Shown in pieces: positions 1 through 6,108 of a stretch of DNA of 6,741 nucleotides. The notes beneath the pieces are model-generated. The model did not search any database. It was not told where the DNA came from and was given only the letters and a program-made list of their open reading frames with translations. The position numbers and the translations under genes were made by a program. Origin of the DNA: an uncultured Candidatus Udaeobacter sp. (GTDB taxonomy: Bacteria; Verrucomicrobiota; Verrucomicrobiia; Chthoniobacterales; UBA10450); the NCBI GenBank assembly GCA_955652245.1, contig CATPAV010000127.1, forward strand, positions 1 to 6,741, read 5' to 3'. The first letter of the stretch is position 1, and each line of letters opens with the position of its first letter.

Positions 1-446
1 TAGACCGCTCGAGTTCTAATATTGATCTCCGAAGTAAGCGTCCGATGGACGGGGCATTTATCCGCGATCTCCATTAACTTTGCGCGCTGCTCGGTCGTGA
101 GCGTGCCGGTGAGTTGAATCTCCCGTTCGATCCGATCGATCTTTCCCACTTTGGTCTCGCACTCGGCGCAATCGACTGCGTGAATTTTCGAGTGGTGCAG
201 CAAAACCGTTACACTATCGAGTGGCCAGCCCTTGCGCTGCGCATAGAGCGAGATTGTCATCGATGTGCAAGCGCCGAGCGCGGCCAGAAGAAAATCGTAA
301 GGGGACGGCCCGGTATCTGTTCCGCCGAACGCAACCGGCTCGTCGCCTTTGAGTCGATGCGGACCGATCTCAATCTCTTGCGCAAAGCCCGCGCCGCCGC
401 CGCGGACGATTACGCGTGGAGGATTGTTAGAAGCGTTGGCTGCCAT
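1..446 (-). CDS. OsmC/Ohr-family protein, 3' end at window edge
   Basis: The reading frame is open on the minus strand from an ATG at 446 to the left edge and encodes 148 residues plus the bases TA, so the stop may lie one base outside the window. An in-frame TGA lies six codons upstream, which makes this the first usable ATG; no good Shine-Dalgarno precedes it. The OsmC signature is clear: Cys60 in GACTSMT at the start of the long central helix, and Cys131 in CPVHRTL near the C-terminus. In the family these two cysteines form the redox pair that reduces organic hydroperoxides with thiol help. The segment GPSPYDFLLAALGAC (46-60) is typical of the YhfA-like branch. An extra C93-x2-C96 pair lies between the two catalytic cysteines. 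Length matches the usual 135-150 residues, so the protein is nearly or wholly complete. It is probably cytoplasmic and transcribed divergently from the channel gene. Family is certain; the substrate is not known. Confidence 0.93.
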   Translation of the reverse strand, partial: MAANASNNPPRVIVRGGGAGFAQEIEIGPHRLKGDEPVAFGGTDTGPSPYDFLLAALGACTSMTISLYAQRKGWPLDSVTVLLHHSKIHAVDCAECETKVGKIDRIEREIQLTGTLTTEQRAKLMEIADKCPVHRTLTSEINIRTRAV

Positions 447-645
447 CGTTGGAAGCAGCAATCAGACAGTGCCGCCCAGTTCACTGCAAGAGCAGAATGT
501 CATTTAATCTGATCTGTGACCTCCCCCTTCTCATTTCGGGCTTCAATGTTTGGTGGTTTCTCTGTATTGGCAGCCGTGTCCGCTGCGAAGACCAAAAAAC
601 TTAATCATGATTGCAGGCGGCACACCTGCCTTTACAGGTTATCAC

Positions 646-1509
646 ATGCCCAAACCAGTTTCAGTTCGCGCCGGTCAGGTCGAGTTCGTCAAAGTTAACA
701 CCGGGAAGTGGGACTGGCGCGACGTGTATCAGTGGCTGCTGGCATTGAGCTGGCCGCGGTTCGCGCTGTTCGTCGCCGGCATTTACATCGTCATCAATCT
801 CATCTTCGCGGGCCTTTACAGCCTGGGCGGAAATAGCATCGCTTATCTTAGGCCTGGCTCATTCCTCGACGCGTTCTTTTTCAGTGTGCAAACGCTCGCC
901 ACGGTCGGCTACGGCCACATGTATCCGCAAACCCTTTACGGACACGTCGTCACCACTTTTGAAATCATCGCCGGCATGTTCGGCCTCGCCGTCATGACCG
1001 GTCTCATCTTCGTCCGCTTCTCACGACCCACAGCGCGTATCTTGTTTAGCAAATCGATCGTGCTTGCGCCGTTCAACGGCCGGCCCGCGCTCATGGTGCG
1101 CATCGCCAATTTGCGCCAGCGCAGTTTGGTCGAGGCCGAGTTTCGCATCATGTTTTCGCGCGACCAGGACATCGTCGAAGAAAAAAGTTACCGCCATTTT
1201 TATCAACTGAAGCTCGACTTCGACCGGCTGACTGTGTTTCCTGCCGCGCTCACCTTGCGCCACACGATCGAGGAACGCAGCCCCTTGCATGGCGCAACTC
1301 CCGACTCGCTCAAAGCCAGCAACGCCACATTTGTGGTTTCCGTCGTGGGCATCGAAACCGTTATCCCGGCCGCCGTGCAGACTCACCACAACTATACCTG
1401 GCACGACGTGCGGTTCGGTGAACGATTCGCTGAGATCTACTCCGAACTCGAGGAGGGTCGCATCACCGTCGATTACGGCCGCATCCACGACACCGCGCCG
1501 ATGAGCTGA
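646..1509 (+). CDS. KirBac-type inward-rectifier potassium channel
   Basis: This is an inner-membrane K+ channel subunit of 287 residues, expected to form tetramers. Order of parts: an amphipathic slide helix (DWRDVYQWLLALSWP, about 23-37), TM1 (about 38-60), a pore helix, the selectivity filter TVGYG at 86-90, TM2 (about 98-124), then the Kir signature RFSRPTARILFS (124-135) leading into the cytoplasmic immunoglobulin-like domain. That domain keeps LMVRIANLRQ (149-158) and the HTIEERSPLHG segment (206-216). From memory it aligns over its whole length with KirBac1.1 and KirBac3.1. Residue 91, just after the filter, is His where many K+ channels have Asp. The start is uncertain: ATG 646 has AGG at 636-638 with 7-base spacing and leaves a short N-terminus. 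In-frame alternatives are ATG 607 and TTG 550, neither with a better ribosome site. The GYD gene follows 79 bases downstream and may be cotranscribed. The gating ligand cannot be told from sequence. Confidence 0.95.
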   Translation: MPKPVSVRAGQVEFVKVNTGKWDWRDVYQWLLALSWPRFALFVAGIYIVINLIFAGLYSLGGNSIAYLRPGSFLDAFFFSVQTLATVGYGHMYPQTLYGHVVTTFEIIAGMFGLAVMTGLIFVRFSRPTARILFSKSIVLAPFNGRPALMVRIANLRQRSLVEAEFRIMFSRDQDIVEEKSYRHFYQLKLDFDRLTVFPAALTLRHTIEERSPLHGATPDSLKASNATFVVSVVGIETVIPAAVQTHHNYTWHDVRFGERFAEIYSELEEGRITVDYGRIHDTAPMS

Positions 1510-1573
1510 CACCTGAAGACGGCTTTTGCGCACAACCAAACCTTGCGATACTCTTTCAGGCAAACCCTTCACC

Positions 1574-1580
1574 AAAGGAG
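1574..1580 (+). promoter_or_regulatory. Strong ribosome binding site for the GYD gene
   Basis: AAAGGAG lies eight bases before the ATG at 1589. It fixes that start over the longer in-frame TTG-type start at 1526, whose extra 21 residues are not conserved-looking. It is the best Shine-Dalgarno in the window; most other genes here have weak or no recognisable site. Confidence 0.85.
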
Positions 1581-1588
1581 CGATCATT

Positions 1589-1882
1589 ATGGCTATGTAT
1601 GTCAGTCTTATTCAGTTCACCGATCAGGGCATTCGCAACGTCAAAGACACCGTCAAACGAGGCGAGGCGGCGATTGCCGAGGCCGAGAAAATGGGCATGA
1701 AGATCACTGAGGAATTCTGGACGATGGGGGCGTACGACGTAGTCGTACTCTTCGAAGCGCCCGATGAGGCGACCATGAGCGCGTTCATGCTTAAAATCGG
1801 TTCAATGGGCAACGTTAAGAGCCAGACTCTACGCGCCTTCCGCCGGGAAGAGATGGAAAAGATCCTGGCGAAGATTAAATAG
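1589..1882 (+). CDS. GYD-domain protein
   Basis: A 97-residue protein, a typical length for the single-domain GYD family (ferredoxin-like alpha/beta fold, related to dimeric alpha-beta barrel proteins). It opens with YVSLIQFTDQGIRNVKDT (4-21), a beta strand followed by a helix. A helix (22-36) follows, and then the family hallmark G47-A-Y-D50 in WTMGAYDVVVLFEAPDE. The segment SMGNVKSQTLRAF (72-84) gives the last strand, and a lysine-rich helix closes the protein. No signal peptide or membrane segment is present, so it is cytosolic. The biochemical role of GYD proteins is unknown. The start is set by AAAGGAG upstream. It follows the KirBac gene by 79 bases on the same strand with no obvious terminator between, so cotranscription is possible, though its own strong ribosome site would also suit an independent transcript. 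Family call is firm; function is not. Confidence 0.93.
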   Translation: MAMYVSLIQFTDQGIRNVKDTVKRGEAAIAEAEKMGMKITEEFWTMGAYDVVVLFEAPDEATMSAFMLKIGSMGNVKSQTLRAFRREEMEKILAKIK

Positions 1883-1965
1883 CCTGTAGTCGGCGTTTTA
1901 TTCTAGTCGCTCGGCGAAAGCGCGGCCTTCTTTGAACTCCGCACTCTGCTGGCTTCTGACTTGCA

Positions 1966-2502
1966 TCAGTTAGCCTTGCCCATGCGACTTGTGATATCGG
2001 CATAAATCTCCTTTGGATCGCGTCGCGAACCATCTTCGCGGAACACCTCGATCAGCAGCGGTTGGTTTCTGGAAAGCGGCAACTCTCCAAAAGTCTCGCG
2101 ATTGTGTTTGTCCCAATGGCTGATGGCCAGCTCCCGGGGCATTGATCTCTCGCGATCGAGAAACGCTTGCAGACAGAATTGAGGGTGACCGTAAAGATAG
2201 GTCACGCAGAACTGACCGGTAGCGGCGTGCAAATGATCGGCGCTGAGAACAACGCTGCTCGCAAAAGACAAGACCATGTCAGGAGCACCGGCTGCTCGGC
2301 GTCGAAGCTCTTCGCGTAAGGGAGAAGCATCGTGGCGTATCCAAAAATCATCCCACTGTGAGCGAAAATTTTCGAGGTCGATTCCATCGCCCTGGTCGTG
2401 TCGATTAATCTCCAGGTGCAACCAACCGCGCTCGGCCAGATGTCGCGATGCGAAATACGATTTACCGGAACCGGACGGTCCGGCGAGGAACAGAATTTTC
2501 AT
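1966..2502 (-). CDS. Small P-loop nucleotide kinase-like protein
   Basis: A 178-residue cytosolic protein. It opens with a beta strand (KILFLAG) and a textbook Walker A loop, GPSGSGKS at 8-15, placed as in small nucleotide and metabolite kinases. A basic/acidic helical segment from about 116 to 136 (DRERS, then HWDKHNRE) looks like the mobile lid that supplies arginines or lysines to the phosphates in such enzymes. No clear Walker B is visible; MVLSFASSVV (76-85) is the likely third strand, and the usual acidic residue is not obvious. The C-terminal half, with GELPL, LLIEVF and EIYADI, does not point to a named kinase, so the substrate is unknown. The start was chosen at ATG 2502 because the P-loop then begins at residue 8; a GTG at 2559 would add a 19-residue extension unlike the family. 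No Shine-Dalgarno is seen. It is convergent with the GYD gene and divergent from the cupin gene. Confidence 0.85.
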   Translation of the reverse strand: MKILFLAGPSGSGKSYFASRHLAERGWLHLEINRHDQGDGIDLENFRSQWDDFWIRHDASPLREELRRRAAGAPDMVLSFASSVVLSADHLHAATGQFCVTYLYGHPQFCLQAFLDRERSMPRELAISHWDKHNRETFGELPLSRNQPLLIEVFREDGSRRDPKEIYADITSRMGKAN

Positions 2503-2693
2503 GAGAGAAGAGCGCGCGACGGAAACCTTGCGAATGCTGACCAGCGCGCATCGGGCCACAGCCTAGTGAGAAAGATCCGAAGATAAAAGCGGTTTCGACT
2601 CTGCCAGTCGCTAACTTCTTAGCCAGTGTTGATAACTCTGTTTGTGCTTTACGCTGCGCTTGCAAATCCGGCGGGATCCGCTTCGATGAAGTC

Positions 2694-3023
2694 ATGTTTC
2701 CCTACGTCGCGTTGAGCAAAGACAAAGCCTGGCAGCCCGGTCCGTATGAAGGGGTTGAGCTGATGATTTTGCACAGGAATGAGAGCACCGGCGGGGTGGT
2801 CGTGCTGCGCAAATTTAAACCAAGACACACAATCCCCGCGCACACGCATCCGAACGCGAACGAGTGGGCTTACGTCTTGTCCGGCGAATGGGATGAATCC
2901 GGCGTAGCCTACACAACTGGCGCGTTGTTCTTTGCGCCCAAAGGCGTCCGTCACGGTCCGCACGTCGCGCGCACTGAAGTCATCAGCCTCACAATCTTTG
3001 ACGGCCCGCTGACCGTCGTCTGA
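2694..3023 (+). CDS. Single-domain cupin protein (ChrR-like cupin fold)
   Basis: A 109-residue protein with one cupin beta-barrel. Cupin motif 1 is present as PAHTHPNANEWAYVLSGEW, giving likely metal ligands His50, His52 and Glu57. Motif 2 is in PKGVRHGPH, where His87 (or His90) would be the fourth ligand. All the ligands expected for a divalent metal are therefore in place. Single-domain cupins of this kind act as small dioxygenases, isomerases or metal-binding sensors, and the sequence does not say which. It has no signal peptide and is cytosolic. The N-terminal lead (YVALSKDKAWQPGPYEGVEL) is typical of ChrR-type cupins that bind zinc in anti-sigma factors, but no zinc-finger anti-sigma domain is attached and no sigma-factor gene is adjacent. 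The ATG at 2694 is the first start in this frame and has only a weak upstream GAAG. It is divergent from the kinase-like gene and convergent with the NYN gene. Confidence 0.9.
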   Translation: MFPYVALSKDKAWQPGPYEGVELMILHRNESTGGVVVLRKFKPRHTIPAHTHPNANEWAYVLSGEWDESGVAYTTGALFFAPKGVRHGPHVARTEVISLTIFDGPLTVV

Positions 3024-3063
3024 AACGGACTAGACTCCAAAGAATATCACACGTTGCTCGATT

Positions 3064-3108
3064 TGCGGCCGAAACGAGTTTGACAAGATGGTGCCCATCA
3101 TGGCCGCA
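3064..3108. terminator. Nested inverted repeat between two convergent genes
   Basis: The arms TGCGGCC (3064-3070) and GGCCGCA (3102-3108) are perfect inverted copies. They enclose a smaller hairpin, GATGG-TGC-CCATC (3087-3099). The site lies between the 3' ends of the cupin gene (stop ending 3023) and the NYN gene (stop at 3147), where a bidirectional transcription end would be expected. No T-tract follows on either strand, so this is not a standard intrinsic terminator. It may be a stabilising 3' structure or chance. Confidence 0.3.
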
Positions 3109-3146
3109 CTTTCGGTTGTTCGATTCTCCGCGACCAAACACCACGG

Positions 3147-3785
3147 CTACAGGTCTCGCGGTGTTGGCGGGCGAAACCGCTGTCGTCGCCCGCGTTGCTG
3201 CGGTCGAGGCGATGTCGGCGCCGGCGACTCCTGGACTTTCATCATCTCAAACGTCCTGAACAACGGGGCCAGATCGATCACGTCATTCGCCGCTGATTTG
3301 AGTAGATTCCCGAGATTTGCCGCGACCGACGCCACTTCCACGCGGATCCCGCGTCGCCGCAACTTGATGGCGAGATAAGCGAAATCGGCATCGCCCGTCA
3401 CGAGAATAACAACATCGGGGCGCATCTCGACAGAAAGCTCGAGCGCGTCGATCGCCATCATCACGTCCACATTCGCCTTGTAATGGCCTTCTTCGGCGGG
3501 CGCTCCATCTTTGGTTACAACCATGAATCCATTGGAACGCAGCCAATGCATGAACTTATTCTTCTTGTCCCGCTCCGCCTGCCAGGCCGGGGTTGCGGGC
3601 GGTAGTCCGGCATAGACCACCATCTCGATCAAGTCGCGTCCCGTGTTCGGGCCGGCCAGGAATTCGCGAAGCTTTAACCAATCGAGACCACGCCCCGCAG
3701 TGCGCACAGAACTGCCGACGTTCGATTCATCGACAACGATCAACACTCGGGCATGCCGGGAACCATCTGAATCTTTCTTTCGCAT
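3147..3785 (-). CDS. NYN-domain (LabA-like) putative RNase with basic tail
   Basis: A 212-residue cytosolic protein with a PIN-like NYN nuclease fold. The acidic residues that bind the metal in this family can be placed: Asp19 in VLIVVDESNV (first strand), Asn22, Asp107 and Asp113 in KANVDVMMAIDAL, and Asp132/Asp134 in TGDADF. The set looks complete, so metal-dependent RNA cleavage is plausible, though many LabA/DUF88 proteins have no proven substrate. After strand IRVEVASVAANLG and the helix ending near 180, the last 30 residues form a Pro/Arg-rich, low-complexity tail (SPRPQQRGRRQRFRPP), probably disordered and suited to nucleic-acid contact. The start was chosen at ATG 3785; an in-frame TTG at 3800 adds only five residues. 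No good ribosome site is seen. It is divergent from the secreted-protein gene across about 190 bases and convergent with the cupin gene. Domain assignment is firm; the cellular role is unknown. Confidence 0.9.
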   Translation of the reverse strand: MRKKDSDGSRHARVLIVVDESNVGSSVRTAGRGLDWLKLREFLAGPNTGRDLIEMVVYAGLPPATPAWQAERDKKNKFMHWLRSNGFMVVTKDGAPAEEGHYKANVDVMMAIDALELSVEMRPDVVILVTGDADFAYLAIKLRRRGIRVEVASVAANLGNLLKSAANDVIDLAPLFRTFEMMKVQESPAPTSPRPQQRGRRQRFRPPTPRDL

Positions 3786-3923
3786 CCAGATCCAAATCAA
3801 CTACGTCCGCGCACTTCTAGCGAGCACAAGATTCTCGGCTGGGGCGACATTATGTGAATCGACTGTGACGTCGCCTTTGGGGCCGCCACGCAAAGTGCAA
3901 ACTGGAGGCGCTCATGTTTACAG

Positions 3924-3971
3924 TTGGCAAACGCCAATTCCAATTGGCCGACGCGTTGATAGCGCACTATC
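3924..3971. promoter_or_regulatory. Cluster of three palindromes upstream of the secreted-protein gene
   Basis: Three perfect dyads lie in 48 bases: TTGGC-AAAC-GCCAA (3924-3937), GCCAATT-CC-AATTGGC (3933-3948, sharing the GCCAA arm with the first), and GATAG-CGCA-CTATC (3958-3971). The TTGGC half-site therefore occurs three times in alternating orientation. The cluster ends seven bases before the ATG at 3979, in the gap between two divergent genes, which suits an operator or a 5' leader hairpin. A TATCTT at 3968-3973 could be a -10 element, with TTGGCC at 3944-3949 as its -35 (18-base spacing). That would leave almost no leader, so the promoter reading is weak. Confidence 0.45.
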
Positions 3972-3978
3972 TTAAACT

Positions 3979-4470
3979 ATGAAAATCTTCTTTGGGCGAT
4001 ATTTGTTTGCTTGTATTCTGTTGGCTGCCACAAGCCTTGTCTATGCCGGCGAATTCAAAAGCCGCATCATCACGAGTTCGCCGCTGATGATCACAGTCCC
4101 CGACAATCACTTTCTTAAGGTCACGAATTTTACGCAAGAAGGGGGCGTCGATCGCGGCGTGCTTACAGTGACGCTAAACGGTCAAACTGATCAAATCGGT
4201 CAAATTGGTCAAACCGCCAATGTTCTCACTGCCAGCCGGATTGATTCGAGCACCGGAAGCGCTTCGCAAAATCCGCCAGAAATCATCAATCAAGTGATAA
4301 TAGCAGGTCCGGCTCAAGCGACGGTTGCACCGGTCCTCGGTGCAACGCTCTTCATAACCTATAGAAAGTTGCCCGAAGAAAGCACAGGCACCTCAACCAC
4401 TGTAGTCGTTGTTAGTCCTACTCCCACTGTCACCCCAACTCCGACTGTTACTCCTACTCCTACCCCGTAA
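3979..4470 (+). CDS. Small exported protein with C-terminal Thr-Pro tail, unknown function
   Basis: A 163-residue protein I do not recognise. It has a clear Sec signal peptide: Lys2 and Arg7, a hydrophobic core (about 8-21), and a VYA cleavage site, so the mature chain begins near Gly24. The mature part (24-130) is rich in beta-forming and polar residues (RIITSSPLMITVPDNHFLKVTNF), consistent with a small beta-sandwich. It contains a short tandem repeat of three-residue units at 68-79. Residues 146-163 form a Thr-Pro tail (SPTPTVTPTPTVTPTPTP) that runs to the stop. Such tails are usually extended and can serve as surface spacers or glycosylation sites; here no domain follows, so the protein simply ends in the tail. 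The ATG at 3979 is supported by the signal peptide directly after it, though no Shine-Dalgarno is visible. It is divergent from the NYN gene and convergent with the aldo/keto reductase gene. Its location is periplasmic or extracellular. Confidence 0.85.
   Translation: MKIFFGRYLFACILLAATSLVYAGEFKSRIITSSPLMITVPDNHFLKVTNFTQEGGVDRGVLTVTLNGQTDQIGQIGQTANVLTASRIDSSTGSASQNPPEIINQVIIAGPAQATVAPVLGATLFITYRKLPEESTGTSTTVVVVSPTPTVTPTPTVTPTPTP
4180..4215 (+). repeat. Four-copy 9-base tandem repeat inside the secreted-protein gene
   Basis: Four imperfect copies of a 9-base unit (GGTCAAACT, GATCAAATC, GGTCAAATT, GGTCAAACC) encode Gly/Asp-Gln-Ile/Thr four times (residues 68-79). The unit is a multiple of three, so copy-number change would keep the frame. 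The copies have already diverged at the third and sixth-to-ninth bases. Confidence 0.75.
4414..4467 (+). repeat. Thr-Pro coding low-complexity repeat
   Basis: Alternating ACN-CCN codons, broken twice by a Val codon, encode the Thr-Pro tail of the secreted protein (residues 146-163). A larger PTPTVT unit appears twice. Third positions vary (ACT, ACC, CCC, CCA, CCG, CCT), so the amino-acid pattern is kept more strictly than the base pattern. Confidence 0.8.
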
Positions 4471-4574
4471 GGCGTACAATAGACGGACGAGAGCTGTCGC
4501 CGCTTCGCCTGTTCGCGAACCGTTTCGGAGTTTAGCTTCGACCTCCTCTTCCGTTTCGGTCCTCTGGCAGCCTG

Positions 4575-5573
4575 TCAACCTTGGCCCGCCAAAGCACCGA
4601 TCGCTTTCCACTCTGCCGGAGTTAATTTGAGCTTCGCGGCGGCGACGTTTTCTTCCAGGTGCGCGATAGACGACGTGCCAGGAATCGGCAGCATGACGGG
4701 CGATCGTGCGAGAAGCCAGGCAAGCGCGACTTGCACAACGCTCACGCCATGGTCCCGGGCCGCCCTCTCCAGCGCATTCTCGGGTTTCAAACCTCTGCCT
4801 CCGCCGATCGGAAACCACGGCATAAAGCCGAGGCTCTCCCTTTCGCAATAGACTAGAGCTTTTTCCGATTCGCGGTCCTCGATGTTGTATCGGTTCTGCA
4901 CACTCACAACCGGAAGGATCTTGCGCGCCCGCACGATTTCCTCCGGGTCCACGTTCGATAAGCCTACGTGCCGAATCTTCCCGGCATCCTGCATTTCCTT
5001 AAGCGCGCCGAGCGATGCCTCCATCGGCACTTTCGGATCGACGGTGTGCAATTGATACAAATCGATACGCTCCAGCCGCAGTCGCTTTAGACTGCCCTCG
5101 ACAGCTTGTTTGAGATGTTCAGGTCGACCGTTTGGCACCCACTCGTTAGGCCCGGGTCGGGTTAGACCGCCTTTCGTCGCGATAACGAGCCCCTTAGGAT
5201 AAGGATGGAGCGCTTCTGCTATGAGCAATTCGCTTGTGTCCGGCCCGTACGCATCGGCGGTGTCGATCAAGTTCACACCGAGTTCAACTGCGCGCCTGAG
5301 AACTTTAAGCGCGTTGTTCCGGTCAGGCGGCCATCCCCAAATCCTGTCTCCGGTGATCCGCATCGCGCCAAAGCCGAGCCGATTGACCGGCAGATCGCCG
5401 CCCAACTTCCAGATAGGATTCGTGACCATAGTCGGTGATGTCGAGGAGTCAGCTCCTAATATTGCACGTGATCCCCCTGCGAAAAGCGCAGCTCCGCATG
5501 TCAGAGTCGTGCCAAGAAATGTTCGACGGGTAAGACCCGGCTTTTGATTCCGTTCCAGAGATCTGTCTGCCAT
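4575..5573 (-). CDS. Tat-exported aldo/keto reductase
   Basis: A 332-residue protein: a TIM-barrel aldo/keto reductase behind a twin-arginine signal. The signal is LTRRTFLG (14-21, Arg16-Arg17), followed by a hydrophobic stretch (TTLTCGAALFAGG) and a likely cleavage near residue 41. The barrel starts at about 54. The catalytic tetrad is intact: Asp104 and Tyr109 in NLIDTADAYG, Lys134 in IATKGG, and His176 in DLYQLH. VQNRYN (225-230), PIPG (296-299) and HLEEN (305-309) are the usual cofactor and barrel-end motifs. These enzymes reduce carbonyls with NADPH, and Tat would allow export of the folded protein with its cofactor. The substrate is unknown; the family branch resembles general-stress reductases such as YdbC-like proteins. 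The start was chosen at ATG 5573; a GTG at 5582 adds three residues. No Shine-Dalgarno is seen. It is convergent with the secreted-protein gene and faces the 540-base gap upstream. Confidence 0.94.
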   Translation of the reverse strand: MADRSLERNQKPGLTRRTFLGTTLTCGAALFAGGSRAILGADSSTSPTMVTNPIWKLGGDLPVNRLGFGAMRITGDRIWGWPPDRNNALKVLRRAVELGVNLIDTADAYGPDTSELLIAEALHPYPKGLVIATKGGLTRPGPNEWVPNGRPEHLKQAVEGSLKRLRLERIDLYQLHTVDPKVPMEASLGALKEMQDAGKIRHVGLSNVDPEEIVRARKILPVVSVQNRYNIEDRESEKALVYCERESLGFMPWFPIGGGRGLKPENALERAARDHGVSVVQVALAWLLARSPVMLPIPGTSSIAHLEENVAAAKLKLTPAEWKAIGALAGQG

Positions 5574-5795
5574 GACGCGCACGGTACGTTTACGAAAACC
5601 GGTGCTAATGCAAGCGCGTCATTCGCGATCTCAACGAACGTAAATCGTGTGGCAGATCGAACGTAGTTTTTCTAGTCATTTTACCCGGCGACAAGCGTAC
5701 GACGTCAAAGCCTTAAAGCTGTATCACCATAAAGCAATATCCGATCAGTTCGTCGGGTTGAGATGCGGCTTTCAATGATCGTGGCCCCGCTTACA

Positions 5796-5872
5796 TTGAC
5801 TGCAAGCGAGCGCATAGCGAACTGAGAGACGAGCGGAGTCTATAAAAGTCCCGTAACGAAAAATGCAGTCAA
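5796..5872. repeat. 9-base perfect inverted repeat with 59-base spacer
   Basis: TTGACTGCA (5796-5804) and TGCAGTCAA (5864-5872) are exact reverse complements. They lie upstream of the AraC-type regulator gene, where looping by a dimeric regulator would be conceivable. A repeat of this length and distance is expected by chance now and then in a window of this size, so the functional reading is weak. Confidence 0.35.
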
Positions 5873-6102
5873 CAGCCAAACAAAGCAGCGCGATTTATTT
5901 CATTTTACTTTAAGTCTCTAAATGTCTTTCTGTGCTTTTCCGGCAGCGTCGCGCTTCACCCGCAAATCAGACTCGCGCTGTTAAGCAGCAGACGTTCGGC
6001 AATGGATTTATCGCGCAAGGGCTTCGATCAGGACAACTCCCGCTGGGGTTCGCGTTTTAGTATGCGCGCGGTGATGCGACACGCGGTTAGACGTACCGCT
6101 TC

Positions 6103-6108
6103 GAAAGG
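6103..6108 (+). promoter_or_regulatory. Likely ribosome binding site for the regulator gene
   Basis: GAAAGG sits four bases before the ATG at 6113. It is a modest, slightly close Shine-Dalgarno, yet better than anything before the upstream in-frame ATG at 6002. It is the main reason for choosing the shorter start. Confidence 0.45.

Noticed and set aside
114..512. Plus-strand open frame of 132 codons
   Set aside because: It lies antisense to the OsmC gene, whose minus-strand frame carries both redox-cysteine motifs; the plus-strand product is Arg/Cys-rich and resembles no family.
1021..1587. Minus-strand open frame of 188 codons
   Set aside because: It is antisense to the KirBac C-terminal domain; its product has no domain signal, and the plus-strand frame matches the channel family end to end.
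1883..1965. Possible terminator between the GYD and kinase-like genes
   Set aside because: Only a four-base stem (CGCT with AGCG) is visible and no T-run follows on either strand.
2276..2586. Plus-strand open frames opposite the kinase-like gene
   Set aside because: They mirror the P-loop gene; the P-loop motif and lid-like segment are on the minus strand.
2629..2657. TTGATA as a -35 box for the cupin gene
   Set aside because: No acceptable -10 hexamer occurs at 16-18 bases; the best, TACGCT, is at 15 and matches poorly.
2462..2695. Minus-strand open frame of 77 codons upstream of the kinase-like gene
   Set aside because: It overlaps the start of the kinase-like gene in another frame, has no ribosome site, and shows no family features.
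4511..4559. 10-base palindrome GTTCGCGAAC and two copies of CCGTTTCGG in the gap between convergent genes
   Set aside because: Short, without a T-tract or nested structure; too likely by chance to call a terminator or binding site.
4393..4848. Minus-strand open frame of 151 codons
   Set aside because: It overlaps the 3' end of the reductase gene and the 3' end of the secreted-protein gene; its product is Arg-rich low complexity, typical of an antisense or shifted frame in GC-rich DNA.
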